Shown: positions 43,535 through 52,585 of the stretch, piece by piece
Position numbering within the stretch: position 1 is the stretch's first letter
Layout of the letters: each line of letters opens with the position of its first letter
The notes under the pieces: model-generated
Databases searched by the model: none
What the model was told of the DNA's origin: nothing
Seen by the model: the letters and a program-made list of their open reading frames with translations, nothing else
Translations under genes and position numbers: made by a program
Assembly (NCBI RefSeq): GCF_003710905.1
Contig: NZ_RHHV01000005.1
Span: forward strand, 186,001-250,000
Direction: 5' to 3'
Source of the DNA: Brevibacillus parabrevis
GTDB taxonomy: Bacteria > Bacillota > Bacilli > Brevibacillales > Brevibacillaceae
DNA: 64,000 nucleotides

Positions 43535-43993
43535 ATGAGTACGCTGCATCATGTTTTGCTATTTTTCACTGTCATTGTCCTTTATTCGCTGGCGAGCTTC
43601 GCCTTTCCAGTAGGTGGGGCTTGGTATGCTTCATTAGCCAAGCCTGACGGAACGCCACCCGACTATGTGCTGGGAACGGTTTGGTTTCTTTTGCATGCGC
43701 TCATCGCCGCTTCTGTCGTTCTTTCGGTTCGCCGCAGGCAAATGAACCGGGAGCTGCTTCTATTATATGGAATCAACTGGTTTTTTCATCAGTTGTTCCC
43801 GCTTCTGTTCTATGGCTTGCAGCTCCCGTTTCTTGCCGCTGTCGACACGCTCCTGATTTTGTACTCGACATGGGTCCTGATCAGAGCGATCCGTCCTCTG
43901 GACAAAATCGCTTCCTCGCTCTTGATTCCGTATTTGCAATGGAGCGTATTTGCCATCTACTTGGCTGTTTCGTTCTGTGTGCTGAATTTGTGA
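43535..43993 (+). CDS. TspO/MBR family protein
   Basis: 152 residues with five membrane helices, as in TspO. Family hallmarks are WYASLAKPDGTPPDYVLGTVWFLLHALIAASV (first loop and second helix) and the final WSVFAIYLAVSFCVLN. TspO proteins bind tetrapyrroles and other hydrophobic ligands and affect stress responses. It shows fewer tryptophans than usual. The ATG at 43535 has GGAGAGGG. Adjacent genes give no extra hint, though the window also has a haem operon. Confidence 0.88.
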   Translation: MSTLHHVLLFFTVIVLYSLASFAFPVGGAWYASLAKPDGTPPDYVLGTVWFLLHALIAASVVLSVRRRQMNRELLLLYGINWFFHQLFPLLFYGLQLPFLAAVDTLLILYSTWVLIRAIRPLDKIASSLLIPYLQWSVFAIYLAVSFCVLNL

Positions 43994-44012
43994 GCGCTGA
44001 GCGCTGCTTGGC

Positions 44013-45311
44013 TTACAGTCCTTCGACGAGTCGCTTGGCCCGCACAGCGGCTTCCCGCTGGATTTCTTCCCAGGAAATGAGCGTCAGTTCGCGGTTGCGC
44101 ATCAGTATTTCCCCGTTGACGATGGTCGTATCGACATCTGCTCCGGTAGCGCTGTAAGCGATGAGCGAATGCAAGTCGTGGAGGGGAGAGAGATGCGGCT
44201 TGTTCGTATCGATCAGGATGAGATCAGCCCGCTTGCCGACCTCAAGTGTGCCCACTTCGTGATCGATGTGCAGCAGCTTGGCGCTTTCAATCGTCGCCAT
44301 GCGCAAAACTTGCTCGGCAGGCAGGACAGTCGGATCGCCGTAGTGCAGCTTTTGCATCCATGATGCCGCCTTGATTTCGGCAAACATGTCGAGCGTTGTG
44401 GCGCTTCCTGCTCCGTCCGTACCCATTCCGACTGTGACACCTTGCGAGAGCAGTTCCGTCACAGGCGCGATGCCGCAGCCGAGCTTTAGGTTGCTGACGG
44501 GATTGTGCGCGACACCGCCGCGCATGCCGCGAAGCCGTCCGATGTCTTCCAGATCGAGATGGACAGCGTGGGCGAGCAGGACGTGATTGTCGTGGAACAT
44601 CCCAAGCTCGTGCAAATACTCGGTAGGAGTCTGGTTGTATTTTTCGCGGACTTTGGCCACTTCTTCGCGCGTTTCCGCGAGGTGAATATGCAACGGGATT
44701 TGCCGGCTTCTGGCCAGGGCGGATACTTCTTGCAGCGGTTGCGGAGGGCACGTGTAAGGCGCGTGCGGCCCGAGCATGGTCGTGATTCGGCCGTCTGCTG
44801 CACCCGACCATTTATCAATCAAATCGAGGGCTTCTGTCATGCGGCGGCCGCCGTCATCTTGCAAAAAGACGAGCCCGCGAGTCAGGGAAGCTCTGATTCC
44901 GCTGTCCTGCACCGCTTCGGCGACAGCATCCATGTGCACGTACATGTCGGCAAAAGCAGTCGTGCCGGATGCGATCATCTCGGCAATGCCAAGCAACGTT
45001 CCCCAGTAGACGTCTTCTCGCGTCATGCGCGCCTCGGCAGGCAGCATTTTTTTGTCCAGCCAATCCATCAGCTTCAGGTCGTCGGAAAAAGCGCGCAACA
45101 GCGACATGCTGGCATGGTTGTGCGCGTTGATCAGCCCTGGCATGGCTATCCTATTTTTCGCCTCGATCACGGTGACGGTGCTTGCACTCGCCTCAATCGC
45201 TTCCGCCATTCGGACGATCCGGCCATTCTCGATCAAAATGTCTCCGATCCACGGCTTTTCCTTTTCCACCATCGTCATGATGTGGCAGCCTTTAATCAGC
45301 AATGTTTTCAT
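44013..45311 (-). CDS. MTA/SAH deaminase-type amidohydrolase
   Basis: 432 residues, the length of the MtaD/TrzN/AtzA-like branch. Metal and catalytic motifs: NAHNHASM (HxH), HIHLAETREE (His, Glu), AHAVHL (His) and TDGAGS (Asp). These enzymes deaminate 5-methylthioadenosine or S-adenosylhomocysteine, or related heterocycles. The C-terminus fits the composite beta domain. The start at ATG 45311 follows GGAGGAAGCGG. It is divergent from murR; no methionine-salvage genes are nearby, so the precise substrate remains open. Confidence 0.88.
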   Translation of the reverse strand: MKTLLIKGCHIMTMVEKEKPWIGDILIENGRIVRMAEAIEASASTVTVIEAKNRIAMPGLINAHNHASMSLLRAFSDDLKLMDWLDKKMLPAEARMTREDVYWGTLLGIAEMIASGTTAFADMYVHMDAVAEAVQDSGIRASLTRGLVFLQDDGGRRMTEALDLIDKWSGAADGRITTMLGPHAPYTCPPQPLQEVSALARSRQIPLHIHLAETREEVAKVREKYNQTPTEYLHELGMFHDNHVLLAHAVHLDLEDIGRLRGMRGGVAHNPVSNLKLGCGIAPVTELLSQGVTVGMGTDGAGSATTLDMFAEIKAASWMQKLHYGDPTVLPAEQVLRMATIESAKLLHIDHEVGTLEVGKRADLILIDTNKPHLSPLHDLHSLIAYSATGADVDTTIVNGEILMRNRELTLISWEEIQREAAVRAKRLVEGL

Positions 45312-45443
45312 TTCCGCTTCCTCCTTGGTATCTTGTTCGGTTGTTAGCGTAAAGCTTCACGCCACGGCAGAGTCAAGGACGTTTTGCCGTGAAAAAAACA
45401 GCATCGGGCGGAAAAGCAGTGCTGATTTGCAGGCTTCTGTAAT

Positions 45444-45491
45444 ATTGTTTATTAGATAACAATTGACGCAGGAAATAATGCTACATAAAAT
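45444..45491 (+). promoter_or_regulatory. murR promoter with overlapping dyad
   Basis: TTGACG (45463-45468) and TAAAAT (45486-45491) are spaced by 17 bases. ATTGTT (45444-45449) and AACAAT (45458-45463) form a 6-bp inverted repeat touching the -35. It is a reasonable operator for the MurR-type protein encoded 28 bases downstream. Confidence 0.65.
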
Positions 45492-45518
45492 GGAAGTAAG
45501 ATTCGGAGGAAGAAAGCG

Positions 45519-46385
45519 GTGGCGCATATGTTAAACGGAGGACTTGTCAGCTTGCAGGCGATTTTGGATGAGTTGAAACCATCCGAACGCAAGGTGGCAG
45601 AGTATATAGTAGCTCACCCGGAAGACGTGGTGAAGCTGTCGGTGCAAAAGCTGGCGGAGCTGAGCGGAGTGTCCGAGGCGACGATCATTCGTCTGGCTCG
45701 CTCGCTCAATATGAAAGGCTATCAGGAGCTGAAGCTGCGAATCGCGGGCGATCTGAACAAGCAGACGACTCCCACGAGCTATCAGGAAATCATGATGGAA
45801 GGCTCGGTAGAATCGATCATGCAGGCGGTCAGCTGGAACAACATCCAGTCGATCCAGGACACTCTCTCGGTTTTATCAAGCGAGGAAGTGAAGCGAGCGG
45901 TCGAAGCGCTGTCTACAGCGAGAAAAATAGATGTATACGGCGTGGGAGCTTCCGCCGTCATTGCCGATGACATCAAGCAAAAATTTTGCCGGATCAATCT
46001 GTGGTGCGAGGCGTACTCCGATTTTCACGCCCAATTGACATCGGCAGTCAATTTGACGCCAAACGATGTAGTGATCGGCATCTCCTATTCCGGGCAGACA
46101 GAAGACATCATTCAGTCGCTGACGGAAGCGAGACAGCAAGGGGCTACCGTCATTACGCTGACCAAGTTCGGCCCTTCTCCCGTAGCGGAGCTGGCCCACA
46201 TTCGGCTCTTTACCAGTTCGGTCGAAAAAAGCATTCGCAGCGGAGCGATGGCATCACGCATCGCACAGCTGAATGTCATCGATATTTTGTTCATGACCAT
46301 GGTCAGCAGAAAGCAGGAAGAGGTCATACCATTGCTGGAAAAAACCAGGCTGGCTGTCAGCCGTACGAAGCGTTCATCCAATTGA
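45519..46385 (+). CDS. murR: RpiR-family regulator, MurR-like
   Basis: 288 residues. N-terminal HTH_6 domain (about 10-80) with LKPSERKVAEYIVAHPEDV and LSGVSEATIIRLARSLNMKGYQELK. A SIS sugar-phosphate domain follows (about 120-265) with YGVGASAVIADDIKQKF, DVVIGISYSGQTEDII and GATVITLTKFG. It should sense MurNAc-6-P or a related sugar phosphate and repress the operon until present. GTG 45519 sits 8 bases from CGGAGGA; ATG 45528 is too far. First gene of an operon that ends in murQ, supporting the MurR name. Confidence 0.9.
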   Translation: MAHMLNGGLVSLQAILDELKPSERKVAEYIVAHPEDVVKLSVQKLAELSGVSEATIIRLARSLNMKGYQELKLRIAGDLNKQTTPTSYQEIMMEGSVESIMQAVSWNNIQSIQDTLSVLSSEEVKRAVEALSTARKIDVYGVGASAVIADDIKQKFCRINLWCEAYSDFHAQLTSAVNLTPNDVVIGISYSGQTEDIIQSLTEARQQGATVITLTKFGPSPVAELAHIRLFTSSVEKSIRSGAMASRIAQLNVIDILFMTMVSRKQEEVIPLLEKTRLAVSRTKRSSN

Positions 46386-46405
46386 CAGCGGAAGGAGGGG
46401 AAAGC

Positions 46406-47443
46406 ATGAAGGCGATCGAAACATTGTTGCAAAGCTGGATCGACGAGAAATTGTTGCCAGGAGCCGCCCTGCGCATCGTACGGGAAGGGCGGACCTGCTT
46501 TTCTCTCGATGTTGGCGCCACGAGTGTAGCTTGCGGCCAACCGATTACAAAAGACACGTTATTCGATTTGGCGTCCCTGACGAAGGTGACGGCGACATTG
46601 CCCGCCGTGCTGCTCTTGATGCAGGACGGAAAGCTTGCGGCCGATGAGCGGATTGGCGCCTTTTTTGCGGATTGTCCAGCAGATAAGGCTGAGATTACGA
46701 TTGGGCAATTGCTCACGCACACATCCGGTTTGCCCGCTGATCTGGAGGTGCGCACAAGGAACAGCGACATTGACCTGCCGGGGCTTTTGTATCGCCAGCC
46801 GTTGCTTTACAAGCCAGGCGAGCAGGTCGTTTACAGCGATCTCGGCATGATCTGGCTCGGTTTGCTCATTGAAAAACTGGCAGAGAAGCCGCTGGATGAG
46901 TTTGTCACGCAGCGCGTATTTGCTCCTTTGAAAATGGAACGCACCTGTTTCCGTCCAAGTGCCAGTTGTTTTCCGAATATTGCGCAAACAGAGTATTGTT
47001 CGCTCACAGACGCGTACATTTGCGGGGAAGTGCACGATGAAAAAGCATTCGCCATGGGAGGCGTCGCAGGTCATGCCGGATTGTTTTCGACGGCTGACGA
47101 CTTGTGCCTGTACGCCAAAAGCTGGCTGTACGCCGACCCTCCCTTGCTGGCAAAGCAGTGGCGCGATCAGGCTGTCCGCAACCATACGGCGCACGCCAAT
47201 GGCAGTCGCGGTTACGGCTGGGAGCTGAATCAGTCGGGAACGTTGCTCAGTTGCGGCCAAAATTTTCACTCTACCAGCTACGGACATACAGGCTTTACCG
47301 GAACAAGCATCTGGCTCGATCCGGTACGCGAGCTTGCTGTCATTTTCCTCACCAATGCCGTTCACCTCGGGCGCAATCATCAGCTTAGGCAACTGCGGCC
47401 TATTCTGCATGACGCTGTCACGACCGCTTTGCAAACGGTCTGA
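46406..47443 (+). CDS. beta-lactamase-family serine hydrolase (YbbE-like)
   Basis: 345 residues from ATG 46406, after GGAGGGG; an in-frame extension to 45986 lies inside murR. The serine nucleophile motif is SLTK in DLASLTKVTATLPAV (Ser about 54), YSDLG takes the place of YxN (Tyr about 148), and HTGFTG stands for the third motif. No signal peptide, so cytoplasmic as it stands. In B. subtilis the mur operon also contains a beta-lactamase-like gene, ybbE, alongside murQ and murR. It may act on muropeptides or lactyl/acyl sugar esters; not shown. Confidence 0.87.
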   Translation: MKAIETLLQSWIDEKLLPGAALRIVREGRTCFSLDVGATSVACGQPITKDTLFDLASLTKVTATLPAVLLLMQDGKLAADERIGAFFADCPADKAEITIGQLLTHTSGLPADLEVRTRNSDIDLPGLLYRQPLLYKPGEQVVYSDLGMIWLGLLIEKLAEKPLDEFVTQRVFAPLKMERTCFRPSASCFPNIAQTEYCSLTDAYICGEVHDEKAFAMGGVAGHAGLFSTADDLCLYAKSWLYADPPLLAKQWRDQAVRNHTAHANGSRGYGWELNQSGTLLSCGQNFHSTSYGHTGFTGTSIWLDPVRELAVIFLTNAVHLGRNHQLRQLRPILHDAVTTALQTV

Positions 47444-47503
47444 CTGGATAAAGCGAGAGCAGCAGGAAGGATCGGTTCGAAGAAAAAGGGGGAGGGTTTG
47501 CGG

Positions 47504-48802
47504 ATGAAGCAGTTCCGTCTTCACAAGGTGGCATCTGTCTGTTTGATTGCAGCCATGGCGCTTATTGGTTGCAGCTCGCAAGGAGGGGAGAAAGCCGCGC
47601 CAGGCACTCAGCCAGGCGCAAGTGAAGGGAGCGGACAGCAAGTGACGCTGTCCATGCATAGCTGGCGCGTCGAGGACACGGAAGGCTACAAGGCGATTAT
47701 CCAAGCATTCGAGGCCGAAAATCCGAATATCAAGATCGACTTCAAGCCGTTCAAAGCGACGGAGTACAACACGATTCTCAACACGGCGCTGCAAAGCGAC
47801 AGCGGGCCGGACATTCTCCAGTTGCGGCCATACGCCCCGGGCATTTCGCTTGCGGAAGCAGGGTATTTGGAACCGCTGGACAACATAGCAGGCATCTCGG
47901 CTTTCCCCAAAGACGTCCTCGCAGCAGCGACAGGCAAAGACGGCAAAGTCTACGGCGTCCCACTCTCCCTGAACTCCACGCAATTTTTCTACAACAAGAA
48001 AATTTTCGAGCAAAACGGCCTGAAGGAACCGAAAAGCTGGGATGAACTGATTGCAACGGCCAAAACGTTGAAGGAAAAAGGAATCGTTCCGATTTCGTTT
48101 GGAGCAAAAGAAGGCTGGCTGCTCTCCTTGAGTCACGGCGTCATTGCGCCAGCGAGCTACAGCGGCAGCGGTTACATCGACAAGCTGCTAAAAGGCGAGA
48201 GCAATTTGCAAAGTCCCGAGTTTCTCCAATCCATTTCACGAATGCAGGAACTCATCCCTTATTTCCCGGAAAATTATGTTGGGCTTGAGTTGAATGATAT
48301 GCGCACGCTGTTTGCGACAGAAAAAGCGGCGATGTTCATCAATGGCAGCTTTGAGCTGGAAGGACTGAAAAAGCTCAACCCTGACTTGCAGCTCGATTTC
48401 TTCCCGATGCCGACCAACGATCAAAAAGCAGTCATTACGACTTGGGTAGACGGCTCTTATGCGGTGAACGCCAAGTCGAAGCATAAGCCGGAAGCGTTGA
48501 AGTTCATGGAGTTTATGGCGACGAAAAAATTCGGGGAGCTGTTTGCCAACCAATTCAAGCGGATCAGTGCAGTGCCGGGCGTGTCGACTGATGATCCGTT
48601 GGTGAACAAAATGGCGGAGCTGTCCCAATCCAGCTCGACACCGTATTTGATGGTCGTTCATTTTGCCGAGGGCAAACCGACGACGAAGCAAGCGCTGGAA
48701 AATGCACTGCAAGGCATGTATTTGGGCAAGCTCACACCGGAACAGGTTGCAGAGGAAATTCAAAAGTCAGCTGCCACCTGGTTCCCTCCATTTAAAAAGT
48801 AG
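47504..48802 (+). CDS. sugar ABC transporter solute-binding lipoprotein
   Basis: 432 residues from ATG 47504, 8 bases after GGGGGAGG; TTG 47498 is an alternative. Lipoprotein signal with the lipobox MALIGC (Cys 22 or so) then a Gly/Ser/Ala linker. The family-1 binding fold follows with VTLSMHSWRVEDTEGYKAIIQAFEAENPNIKID and YGVPLSLNSTQFFYNKKIFEQNG. It should bind a sugar or amino sugar outside the cell. Surrounding genes (MurR, MurQ, BadF kinase) point to MurNAc or a MurNAc-containing fragment. Confidence 0.9.
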   Translation: MKQFRLHKVASVCLIAAMALIGCSSQGGEKAAPGTQPGASEGSGQQVTLSMHSWRVEDTEGYKAIIQAFEAENPNIKIDFKPFKATEYNTILNTALQSDSGPDILQLRPYAPGISLAEAGYLEPLDNIAGISAFPKDVLAAATGKDGKVYGVPLSLNSTQFFYNKKIFEQNGLKEPKSWDELIATAKTLKEKGIVPISFGAKEGWLLSLSHGVIAPASYSGSGYIDKLLKGESNLQSPEFLQSISRMQELIPYFPENYVGLELNDMRTLFATEKAAMFINGSFELEGLKKLNPDLQLDFFPMPTNDQKAVITTWVDGSYAVNAKSKHKPEALKFMEFMATKKFGELFANQFKRISAVPGVSTDDPLVNKMAELSQSSSTPYLMVVHFAEGKPTTKQALENALQGMYLGKLTPEQVAEEIQKSAATWFPPFKK

Positions 48803-48813
48803 GCCGTGATGAC

Positions 48814-48854
48814 AACAGGCGGGAGGCAAAGGCAGGGCAAAACTCCCGCCTGTT
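48814..48854 (+). terminator. intercistronic hairpin (partial terminator or RNA stabiliser)
   Basis: AACAGGCGGGAG (48814-48825) pairs perfectly with CTCCCGCCTGTT (48843-48854), 12 bp, loop of 17. Only GATTTGTT follows, so termination should be partial. It lies between the binding-protein and first permease genes, as in many sugar ABC operons, where it keeps binding-protein mRNA more abundant. Confidence 0.75.
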
Positions 48855-48886
48855 GATTTGTTAAGGGGGTGGAGAACATCGGTACG

Positions 48887-49819
48887 ATGAACAGGCACAC
48901 GATTCAACCGAAGGGGCGGGCTCGCTGGTTGATCCACCTGTTTCCTTTGCCCGCGCTGATCATTTACACGCTGTTTGTCCTGTACCCGATTGTGAGCGCC
49001 TTTTTGTACAGCTTGTACGATTGGGATGGGATCAAGCGCGGAGTATTTGTCGGGCTGAAAAATTTCGTCACGCTGTTTACGGTGGAGCCGTTTCATGAAA
49101 TGTTCTGGAATGCTTTCGGGCACAACGTCTACTATTTTGTCATCGAGATGATCGTGCAAAACGGCATCGCCTTTGGCCTGGCTTTTCTCATCTACCGCAA
49201 AATTCGCGGCGCGGCTTTTCTCAAGATGGCGTACTTCATGCCGAGACTTCTGTCGGTTATTGTGATTGGGTTTTTGTGGAAATTGATTTTGAATCCGAAT
49301 TATGGCGCGTTGAATACGCTGCTGACAGAAATCGGGCTGCAACAATGGGCCAAACCGTGGTTGGGCGACCCGGATACGGCGCTGCTCGCGATCATTTTGA
49401 TCAACTGCTGGTTCGGCATCGGCTTTGCCATGCTCATATTTTTGGCGGGGCTTCAGGCGATCCCGGAGGAGCTGATTGAGGCAGCCAGGCTGGATGGCGC
49501 TACGGGCTTCCGGCTGTTGTGGAAAATCATCCTGCCGTTGTGCATGCCTGCGATTACGATTATGACCATTTTCACCTTTATCCAGGCGTTTGAAGCTTTT
49601 GAGCTGGTGTATGCGATGCAAGGCTCGATGGGCGAGCCGTTTCGGTCGACGGATACGCTTGCCGTCTATTTTTACCGATTGGCGTTTTCCAGCGCGGGCG
49701 GGGCGGGAGACGTGGCAGTCGGACTCGGTTCTGCCCTGGCTGTCGTGCTGTTTTTCATCGTCGCATCCGTATCGGCCGTCTCGCTCTACTTGATGCGCAA
49801 GCGTGAAGTCCAGCATTGA
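48887..49819 (+). CDS. sugar ABC transporter permease (MalF type)
   Basis: 310 residues from ATG 48887; the GTG at 48869 overlaps the ribosome site. Six membrane segments. The EAA loop is readable as EELIEAARLDGATGFRLLWKIILPLCMP (about 204-231). N-terminal LIHLFPLPALIIYTLFVLYPI is typical of the family. It pairs with the next permease and needs an ATPase, which is not in this operon; a shared MsmX-type ATPase elsewhere is the usual solution in Bacillota. Confidence 0.9.
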   Translation: MNRHTIQPKGRARWLIHLFPLPALIIYTLFVLYPIVSAFLYSLYDWDGIKRGVFVGLKNFVTLFTVEPFHEMFWNAFGHNVYYFVIEMIVQNGIAFGLAFLIYRKIRGAAFLKMAYFMPRLLSVIVIGFLWKLILNPNYGALNTLLTEIGLQQWAKPWLGDPDTALLAIILINCWFGIGFAMLIFLAGLQAIPEELIEAARLDGATGFRLLWKIILPLCMPAITIMTIFTFIQAFEAFELVYAMQGSMGEPFRSTDTLAVYFYRLAFSSAGGAGDVAVGLGSALAVVLFFIVASVSAVSLYLMRKREVQH

Positions 49820-49863
49820 GCGATCAGGCGTGTGGCAAATGGAACGTGAAGGGAGGGATGCGG

Positions 49864-50688
49864 GTGAAAACGAACGTGGGCAGCAAGGCGATCTCGTATG
49901 TCGCCGCGTATGTGTTTGCATTACTGTCGCTGTATCCGATCGTCCTGATGATTCTTTCTTCCTTGAAAACGAACTTGGAAATATTTTCAAGTCCTCTGTC
50001 TCTTCCCAACTCTTTCAGTCTGGATACGTATAAAAAGCTGTGGGAAGCCGTGCCCTTTGCCGACTTTTTGCTGAACAGTGTTTTCGTCAGTGGCATGTCG
50101 GTCCTGCTCATCACCGTTTTTTCCGCGATGGCGGCCTTTTACTTGTCTCGCTTTTCCTACAAATGGACGGGGGCGCTCTACTTCTTTTTCATTATCGGGC
50201 TGATGATTCCGATTAAACTGGGGATTGTGCCGTTGTTTTTGCTGATGAAAAATATCGGGCTATTAAATTCGCTCTGGTCGCTGATTCTCATCTACACAGC
50301 AAGCGGGATTCCCATTTCCGTGTTTATTTTGACAGGGTTTTTCCGGACCTTGCCTGTGGAACTGGAGGAAGCGGCGCGAATCGATGGCTGCAATCATCTT
50401 CAAGTGTTTTGGCGGGTGCTTTTGCCGTTGATCCGGCCAGCGCTTGCGACCGTTGTGATCATTAATTTCATCCACGCCTGGAACGACTTCTTTTTCCCGC
50501 TGATTTTCATTCAGGAAGAAGCGCTGAAGACGATTCCGGTGGGCATGATGGTTTTGTTCGGAGAATACGAAACAGATTGGAGTCTGCTTTTTGCCGGATT
50601 GACATTGTCTGCTTTGCCGATGATCGTCGTATTTTTGCTGGCGTCGAAGCAGTTCATGGAGGGGTTGACCGCAGGTGCTGTCAAATGA
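49864..50688 (+). CDS. sugar ABC transporter permease (MalG type)
   Basis: 274 residues from GTG 49864, 7 bases after GGAGG; upstream in-frame codons, including an ATG at 49858, are too close to that site. Six membrane segments and the EAA loop ELEEAARIDGCNHLQVFWRVLLPL (about 166-190). Ends with LLASKQFMEGLTAGAVK, the MalG-like C-terminus. Forms the heterodimeric channel with the preceding permease. The kinase gene overlaps its end by 14 bases, so the importer and kinase are co-translated. Confidence 0.9.
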   Translation: MKTNVGSKAISYVAAYVFALLSLYPIVLMILSSLKTNLEIFSSPLSLPNSFSLDTYKKLWEAVPFADFLLNSVFVSGMSVLLITVFSAMAAFYLSRFSYKWTGALYFFFIIGLMIPIKLGIVPLFLLMKNIGLLNSLWSLILIYTASGIPISVFILTGFFRTLPVELEEAARIDGCNHLQVFWRVLLPLIRPALATVVIINFIHAWNDFFFPLIFIQEEALKTIPVGMMVLFGEYETDWSLLFAGLTLSALPMIVVFLLASKQFMEGLTAGAVK

Positions 50689-51649
50689 CGAAAAAAAATG
50701 GTTTATCGGGATAGATGGAGGGGGAACAAAGACAAAAGCGGCGATTTGCGATGAGCGAGGTCAGGTGCAGACGATCGCGACAGGCGATTCTTCCAATCCG
50801 TTGTCGCGTCCTTGGGCTGAGGTGGAAGCGACGCTCAAACAGCTCGTCACAACCGTATGCCAAGAGGCCCGGATCAGGGATGAAGAGGTTTCGGGCCTGT
50901 TCATCGGCCTGGGCGGTGCAGATCGCCCGTTTGTTCGGGAAAAAATCGATGCTGCGTTTGCTGAGGCGTGGCAGGAGCGGTTGTTCTTTGACAACGATGT
51001 GATCCCGGCGCTTTACTCCGGGACGTGGGGGCAGCCGGGGATCGTTCTTATCTCAGGCACAGGCTCGATCGCGTGTGCGTTGACGAGCGAAGGAGTGCGG
51101 CATCGCGTAGGTGGCTGGGGCTATTTGCTCGGAGATGAAGGCAGCGGCTTTGATCTGGGAAAAAAAGCGGCCGCGGCCGTTTTGCGCGCACATGACGGGC
51201 GCGGGGAGCCGACGGTTTTAACCGAGCTGTTTCTTGCCCATTACCATGTGTCCAGTCCGGAAGAGTTGATCGCATTCATTTACGGTGACGACAACCCGCG
51301 CATGCAGCTTGCCAGGGCCAGTGAGCTGGTGGAGCAGGCGGCAAGGCAGAAGGACCGTCTCGCGAACGGACTGATCCGGGAAGCGGCGGCTGCGCTGTGC
51401 GAACTGGCGCATACTTGCTTGAAAAAGACGCAGGAAGCGCTCCCGGTTGTCCTCGCTGGCGGGGTGCTTGCACAAGACACGCTGGTCAGACAGCGCGTGC
51501 TCGCAGAAGCTTCATTTCCGGTTGTGATCCCTGAGGTTTCGCCTGTGATCGGGGCGTTGGTTGCAGCCATGACCCGCGCAGGCCACCGGGTGGACGAAAG
51601 CGTGGCAGAGCAGTTGCGAGAAAGCGGTACAGCCTTGGAGAAGAGGTGA
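50675..51649 (+). CDS. BadF/BcrA-family amino-sugar kinase (MurK-like)
   Basis: 324 residues of the ASKHA fold. PHOSPHATE-1 loop FIGIDGGGTKTKAAI at the N-terminus, FFDNDVIPAL (catalytic Asp region, about 107), ISGTGSIA (PHOSPHATE-2) and GGWGYLLGDEGSGFDLGKKA (adenosine region). The family phosphorylates GlcNAc and, in Clostridium MurK, also MurNAc. Placement between the ABC permeases and murQ indicates it makes MurNAc-6-P from imported MurNAc. GTG 50675 overlaps the permease gene; the ribosome site GGAGGGG lies in it. Confidence 0.88.
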   Translation: MLSNDEKKWFIGIDGGGTKTKAAICDERGQVQTIATGDSSNPLSRPWAEVEATLKQLVTTVCQEARIRDEEVSGLFIGLGGADRPFVREKIDAAFAEAWQERLFFDNDVIPALYSGTWGQPGIVLISGTGSIACALTSEGVRHRVGGWGYLLGDEGSGFDLGKKAAAAVLRAHDGRGEPTVLTELFLAHYHVSSPEELIAFIYGDDNPRMQLARASELVEQAARQKDRLANGLIREAAAALCELAHTCLKKTQEALPVVLAGGVLAQDTLVRQRVLAEASFPVVIPEVSPVIGALVAAMTRAGHRVDESVAEQLRESGTALEKR

Positions 51650-52560
51650 GCCTCACCATGGATGAGAACTTGTATCAGCTTCAGACCGAAAAGCGCAATG
51701 CGGCAAGCGAGCGGCTGGATCAGATGAGTGCGCTGGAAATCGTCACTTTGATGAACGAAGAAGATCAAAAGGTCGCCTTGGCCGTGAAGCGTGTGCTGCC
51801 ACAAATAGCTCAGTCCGTCGACATGATCGTGCGCTCCTTGTCCGGCGGAGGGCGGCTGCTTTACTTCGGGGCGGGTACGAGTGGCAGGCTGGGGATTCTG
51901 GATGCGGCAGAATGCCCTCCGACTTTTGGCACGGAGCCTTCTGTCGTGCAAGGAATCATCGCGGGCGGAGTCAAAGCGATGACAGAGGCGATCGAAGGAG
52001 CCGAGGATTCCCGCGAGCTGGGCTGTCAAGATGTGCAGGAGGCAGGAGTGAGCCAAAAAGATGTCGTGGTCGGAATAGCCGCCAGCGGGCGGACACCGTA
52101 CGTATGGGGCGCGCTTCAGGAAGCAAAGACGCGGCAGGCGGGAACGATTTCGCTCTCCTGCAACTCTGACCCGGATATTGGCAAAAGCGCGGATATTGCG
52201 ATCAATCTCGCAGTCGGCCCGGAAGTGGTGACAGGCTCGACAAGGCTCAAGGCGGGCAGCGCGACGAAGATGGTGCTGAACATGCTGACGACAGCCAGCA
52301 TGGTGAAGCTGGGCAAGGTCTACCAAAATTTGATGGTCAACGTCCAGGCGACCAACCAGAAGCTGCGCGAGCGGGCCAAACATATTGTGATGCAGGCGAC
52401 GGGTGTCTCGTACGCGGTTGCCGACCGACTGCTTGCGGAAGCGGCGGGCGATGTGAAAGTGGCGATTGTGATGCAGAAAACAGGACTGGCAGCCAAGGCA
52501 GCACAAGAGCGTCTGGCGCGTGTCGGCCACAAGGTCAGAGAAGCAATCGAACTTATATAA
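51646..52560 (+). CDS. murQ: N-acetylmuramic acid 6-phosphate etherase
   Basis: 304 residues, normal for MurQ. SIS fold with GGRLLYFGAGTSGRLGILDAAECPPTFG (about 65-92), GIAASGRTPYVWGAL and NLAVGPEVVTGSTRLKAGSATK. It removes D-lactate from MurNAc-6-P giving GlcNAc-6-P. GTG 51646 overlaps the kinase stop; ATG 51658 is also possible. Last gene of the operon; nagA/nagB are not in the window, so GlcNAc-6-P must be processed by genes elsewhere. Confidence 0.95.
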   Translation: MSLTMDENLYQLQTEKRNAASERLDQMSALEIVTLMNEEDQKVALAVKRVLPQIAQSVDMIVRSLSGGGRLLYFGAGTSGRLGILDAAECPPTFGTEPSVVQGIIAGGVKAMTEAIEGAEDSRELGCQDVQEAGVSQKDVVVGIAASGRTPYVWGALQEAKTRQAGTISLSCNSDPDIGKSADIAINLAVGPEVVTGSTRLKAGSATKMVLNMLTTASMVKLGKVYQNLMVNVQATNQKLRERAKHIVMQATGVSYAVADRLLAEAAGDVKVAIVMQKTGLAAKAAQERLARVGHKVREAIELI

Positions 52561-52585
52561 AAGAAGATTTATGTGCATTTCGCAA

